NCBI RefSeq assembly: GCF_028745735.1
Contig: NZ_JAQZSM010000011.1
Span: 62,001 to 126,000, forward strand
Direction of reading: 5' to 3'
Length of the DNA stretch: 64,000 nucleotides
Origin: Roseinatronobacter alkalisoli
GTDB lineage: Bacteria > Pseudomonadota > Alphaproteobacteria > Rhodobacterales > Rhodobacteraceae
Shown here: positions 61,563-64,000 of the stretch, piece after piece
Numbering within the stretch: the stretch's first letter is position 1
Layout: each line of letters begins with the position of its first letter
Position numbers and translations under genes: made by a program
The notes under the pieces: generated by a model
Databases searched by the model: none
What the model was told of the DNA's origin: nothing
Seen by the model: only the letters and a program-made list of their open reading frames with translations

Positions 61563-62834
61563 TCAAAAACTCCGTGTCAAACCGACAGAGACGCGCGCAT
61601 TCTTGAAATTATACAGCTCGATGGTGGAGTTGCGCCGTTCGAGCAAGAGGTCGAGACGCGGCGCGTACCCCCTGAACTCAATTTCACGATGCAGCAGGCC
61701 GAAAGTAGCCGTGGTCGTGCGATCAGATCTCACCGTCTGAAAAAGCGTTGAAGCTCCATCGCGGCGTTCGCGCGCATAGCCAAGATCCAAAGCAGTCACC
61801 AAGCCACCTTCAAAGACATAGGTCGCACCAAAACTCAGTCCTGATTGCATCCCGCTTTCAACATCGCTTTCGGCCTTGGTTCGGGTCAGGAAGCCGCCGC
61901 CCCGCAGTCCGAATCTCGGCGTCATTACATGGGTGAGGTTGAGCTGTAGCTTTTGACGTGTTCCGTCTCGGCGGGTCAGCGTGTCATGACGGAGGCGTTC
62001 GTAATCACCACGGAACCGCAATCTTGTCCGCGGCGTCAACCTTATCTCGTAATTTCCATAGACCCCGATACTGTGCGCAAAAGGCGAAGAACCGATCCAG
62101 CGCCGCGATGCACTCAGCCCAATTCCGGCTTCGCGCCCACCATCGCCTCGAAGAACCAGCCCCGCTTCTATGCCTGCACGAATATCGTTCAAGTCACTGT
62201 TTTCGAACACCCTTGCGTCAAGGGATGCTGATAATCTTGCGTTTAGATCGCGGCCGATACGAGGAAGATAGGTCAAGCGCCCAGTCACGTGCAGTGCTGT
62301 CGCCGCCTCGGCATCTTGACCTAATCTGAACTCACCACCCAAAAGTGAAATGGTTTCGGCATTAGTTCTGCGCGCAGGGTTGGATTCCGGAGCAATAGAA
62401 AAGCTTAACTGCGCCTCCCAGCGCTTGCGCTCGCGGATACGCTCTTGATACTGGAAAACCGCATCACGGGTGGCGTCAGGCAGGTTTGCGCCAAGAGACT
62501 GCTCGAAATGGAACGCGGCCTTTTCATCATCCTGAACCAGAAAATAGGCGCGGGCAAGCTCGAGCCGGAAGCGATGCTCGGCGGGTGCAAACGTCACAAG
62601 GCGCTCCAGAATTAGGATGGCTGCACGGGGGCGGTCTGCGCGCATGTGCCCGACAGCTTCGACCCATGCCGGCAAAATCGCTCGTTCAAGAAACTCTTGC
62701 TGGGAAACTGTTTGCGTCCCGGAATCGCGCGAACCAGACCTCGCATCAGAAACAGTCTGCGCACCCACCAAAGCTGGAAGCACGAGGATTGAGAAGACGG
62801 CACCAAGCAGGTATCGCAACTTCGAATGTTTCAT
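61563..62834 (-). CDS. Slam-like outer-membrane protein (surface lipoprotein assembly modifier)
   Basis: 423 aa from ATG 62834 (AGGAAA just upstream; a TTG at 62843 is the alternative). Signal peptide LLGAVFSILVLPALVGA, then a TPR-like helical part (RPRAAILILERLVTFAPAEH, FRLELARAYFLVQDDEKAAFHFEQ region, residues ~55-125), then about 290 residues of alternating strands ending in the barrel signature GLTRSF with terminal Phe. This layout is that of Slam (DUF560) translocons, which move lipoproteins across the outer membrane. The gene 86 bases upstream encodes a matching lipoprotein. Confidence 0.82.
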   Translation of the reverse strand: MKHSKLRYLLGAVFSILVLPALVGAQTVSDARSGSRDSGTQTVSQQEFLERAILPAWVEAVGHMRADRPRAAILILERLVTFAPAEHRFRLELARAYFLVQDDEKAAFHFEQSLGANLPDATRDAVFQYQERIRERKRWEAQLSFSIAPESNPARRTNAETISLLGGEFRLGQDAEAATALHVTGRLTYLPRIGRDLNARLSASLDARVFENSDLNDIRAGIEAGLVLRGDGGREAGIGLSASRRWIGSSPFAHSIGVYGNYEIRLTPRTRLRFRGDYERLRHDTLTRRDGTRQKLQLNLTHVMTPRFGLRGGGFLTRTKAESDVESGMQSGLSFGATYVFEGGLVTALDLGYARERRDGASTLFQTVRSDRTTTATFGLLHREIEFRGYAPRLDLLLERRNSTIELYNFKNARVSVGLTRSF

Positions 62835-62919
62835 TTTCCTCAACTAATCTTGCAATATATGTGCAGCACCCGGTTTGGATGCTGCACATTTTCAGGTAAC
62901 GCGACAAACACGCGGATCG

Positions 62920-63561
62920 TCAGTCCTTGTCAGCTGAGAAAATGCCGTCAAAGTCATCTATGGATCCATCACCATCTGTGATTGTTCCTGCCAGAATACC
63001 GATCACCTGGCCCCCACCATCAGTCAGGAATGTTCCCTCAATGGTGCCGGAGAAGTCAAAGCCATCATCGTCCGGATCGAATAGCGTGCCGCCCAAGTTG
63101 GTCCCCAAGAAAGAACTGCCGGTTATGACCCCATTGGTAAACGTAAGTTCACCGGTAATTGCCACAGTCTCTTCATCGCCGAAAGCTGTGAAGCTGCCGA
63201 GTTCACCACTGATCGAGTCATGGTCGAAATCCGCCGTCAATCCAATTTCGCCGAGCAGGATTGTCGGGTTCTCGTCATCTTCATTGTCGTCAATGGCCAT
63301 CGCTACAGCGCCGGAGTAAGTCGCTGGCCCAGCCAACGTGCTGGCATCGCTCGGGGTCCCACTGTTGCGTTCCTGAAACTCGGTGACCAGATCCTGCAGT
63401 TCTGGCGGCATTGCCTCGAACTCCTCGCTCCCCGGCGCAGGCACATCTGAATCATAAATTTGGCCACCCCCGTTACTGCCGCCACCGCCTCCGCCACAGG
63501 CAGAGACTGATATCACAAGTGGCAACATCAATCCCAACGCCACAGACCTTTTCATGCCCAT
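62920..63561 (-). CDS. Surface lipoprotein with TbpB/fHbp-like barrel, probable Slam substrate
   Basis: 213 aa from ATG 63561 (GAGGG 6 nt upstream). Signal ALGLMLPLVISVSAC, lipid Cys followed by a long glycine/serine linker, then an acidic ~80-residue region and a C-terminal domain with repeated G-strand motifs: IGLTADFDHDSISGELG, AITGELTFTNGVITGSSF, FSGTIEGTFLTDGGGQVIGI and LAGTITD. This pattern resembles the transferrin-binding-protein-like beta-barrel recognised by Slam. Ligand unknown. Confidence 0.8.
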   Translation of the reverse strand: MGMKRSVALGLMLPLVISVSACGGGGGGSNGGGQIYDSDVPAPGSEEFEAMPPELQDLVTEFQERNSGTPSDASTLAGPATYSGAVAMAIDDNEDDENPTILLGEIGLTADFDHDSISGELGSFTAFGDEETVAITGELTFTNGVITGSSFLGTNLGGTLFDPDDDGFDFSGTIEGTFLTDGGGQVIGILAGTITDGDGSIDDFDGIFSADKD

Positions 63562-63838
63562 TGTCTTCCCTCTTAGGTTATTCAAAACTAATTTAAGTTA
63601 TCAATTGGGCATATGCCCCGCGTCCCCCGTTCGGGGGATGAGAAAAAGTTTTGTAGCAACTTAGGTTATCGCAGAATCGAAATAGGCTTGCATGAACCCG
63701 ATGACTCGGAAACGATGTCGCTATTGGCGTGAATGGCGTGTCTTATGAAGACGGTAGGCTTCCTTGGTATCGGATGCCACCGCCCGTCAGGTGGGCATGG
63801 TCGCACGCTTAAAATGCCGCGCTCTCCGCTAATGGCAT
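63562..63838. other. Upstream region of the Slam operon
   Basis: About 280 bases without a gene. Contains the perfect palindrome GGGCATATGCCC (63607-63618) and a GC hairpin TCCCCCG-TT-CGGGGGA (63623-63638), and the promoter of the lipoprotein gene should lie here on the minus strand. Confidence 0.45.
63607..63618. promoter_or_regulatory. Perfect 12-bp palindrome upstream of the Slam/lipoprotein operon
   Basis: GGGCATATGCCC, about 46 bases upstream of the lipoprotein start. A possible regulator site; only one copy seen in the window. Confidence 0.3.
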
Positions 63839-64000
63839 CTATTGGCTACGAGTCGTAGTCCTTCGGTCATCCGAACGACCTACTTTATTCCCACTTGGCC
63901 AAAATACATAGGGAGCAGCAAGCACCACGGTGACACCAAATGCGCCCGCCCAAGGAACCCAACCCGCAAGGTCGCGCGTGGCCAACACATAATATGTCAC
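63839..64000 (-). CDS. C-terminal end of a membrane protein (partial)
   Basis: 53 codons plus stop, running off the window edge on the minus strand: a hydrophobic segment (LAGWVPWAGAFGVTVVLAAP, then YVFW) followed by a short basic tail ending TTTRSQ. Open in this frame to the window end with coding-like composition. The family cannot be told from this tail. Confidence 0.5.
   Translation of the reverse strand: MTYYVLATRDLAGWVPWAGAFGVTVVLAAPYVFWPSGNKVGRSDDRRTTTRSQ

Overview
The window looks like part of an alphaproteobacterial genome, most likely Rhodobacterales (Roseobacter/Paracoccus relatives). This rests on the high-GC codon usage, the MarR-EPS plus NusG-like regulator pair, the Frc-type sugar ABC operon and the plasmid-style virB operon. 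No rRNA, tRNA or CRISPR was found. I had no database access, so family names rest on motifs, length and gene order.

Region 1 (20-26315) is an exopolysaccharide/capsule locus of the Wzx/Wzy type. It opens with a specialised NusG/RfaH-like factor and a MarR-EPS regulator whose leader carries an ops-like element. Next come ugd and a UDP-glucuronate 4-epimerase-like gene, wzx, a sulfotransferase, an extra MurA/MurB pair, glycosyltransferases and wzy. GDP-fucose genes (gmd, fcl, manC, manB), an epimerase and a priming sugar transferase follow. The export/phosphoregulation set wza, wzb, wzc closes the cluster, with glmS convergent to it. The predicted polymer is acidic: uronic acid, fucose, sulfate and perhaps a lactyl-ether (muramic-type) sugar. 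Two AT-rich blocks start inside wzx and inside a GT2 gene, suggesting serotype-like recombination. Three different broken insertion sequences lie between manB and wza.

Region 2 (26316-31618) is sparse: a secreted endonuclease/exonuclease/phosphatase protein, a winged-helix replication-initiator-like protein with inverted repeats upstream, a TrbM-like protein and a hypothetical. Region 3 (31619-42566) is a compact virB type IV secretion operon: B1, B2, B3, B4, a small lipoprotein, a VirB5-like protein carrying a lytic transglycosylase domain, B5, B8, B9, B10, B11, a hypothetical and B6. No VirD4 coupling protein or relaxase is present in the window. A NarL-type two-component system and a deleted IS630 remnant follow.

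Region 4 (46008-61367) is a divergent sugar or sugar-alcohol catabolic regulon. One arm encodes an Frc-like ABC importer, a PfkB kinase and a GatZ/KbaZ-family protein. The other starts with a SorC-type regulator and continues with a LacD-like aldolase, a ROK kinase, two P-loop kinases, an SDR, a mannitol-dehydrogenase-family enzyme, a DhnA-type aldolase, a Gfo/Idh/MocA oxidoreductase, a D-lyxose isomerase and a second PfkB kinase. The same 12-bp perfect palindrome lies in both control regions, once inside a promoter spacer, and is probably the SorC operator.

Region 5 (61563-64000) holds a Slam-like outer-membrane protein paired with a lipoprotein whose C-terminus resembles the TbpB/fHbp barrel, a probable surface-lipoprotein export pair. 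The 3' end of a membrane-protein gene runs off the window.
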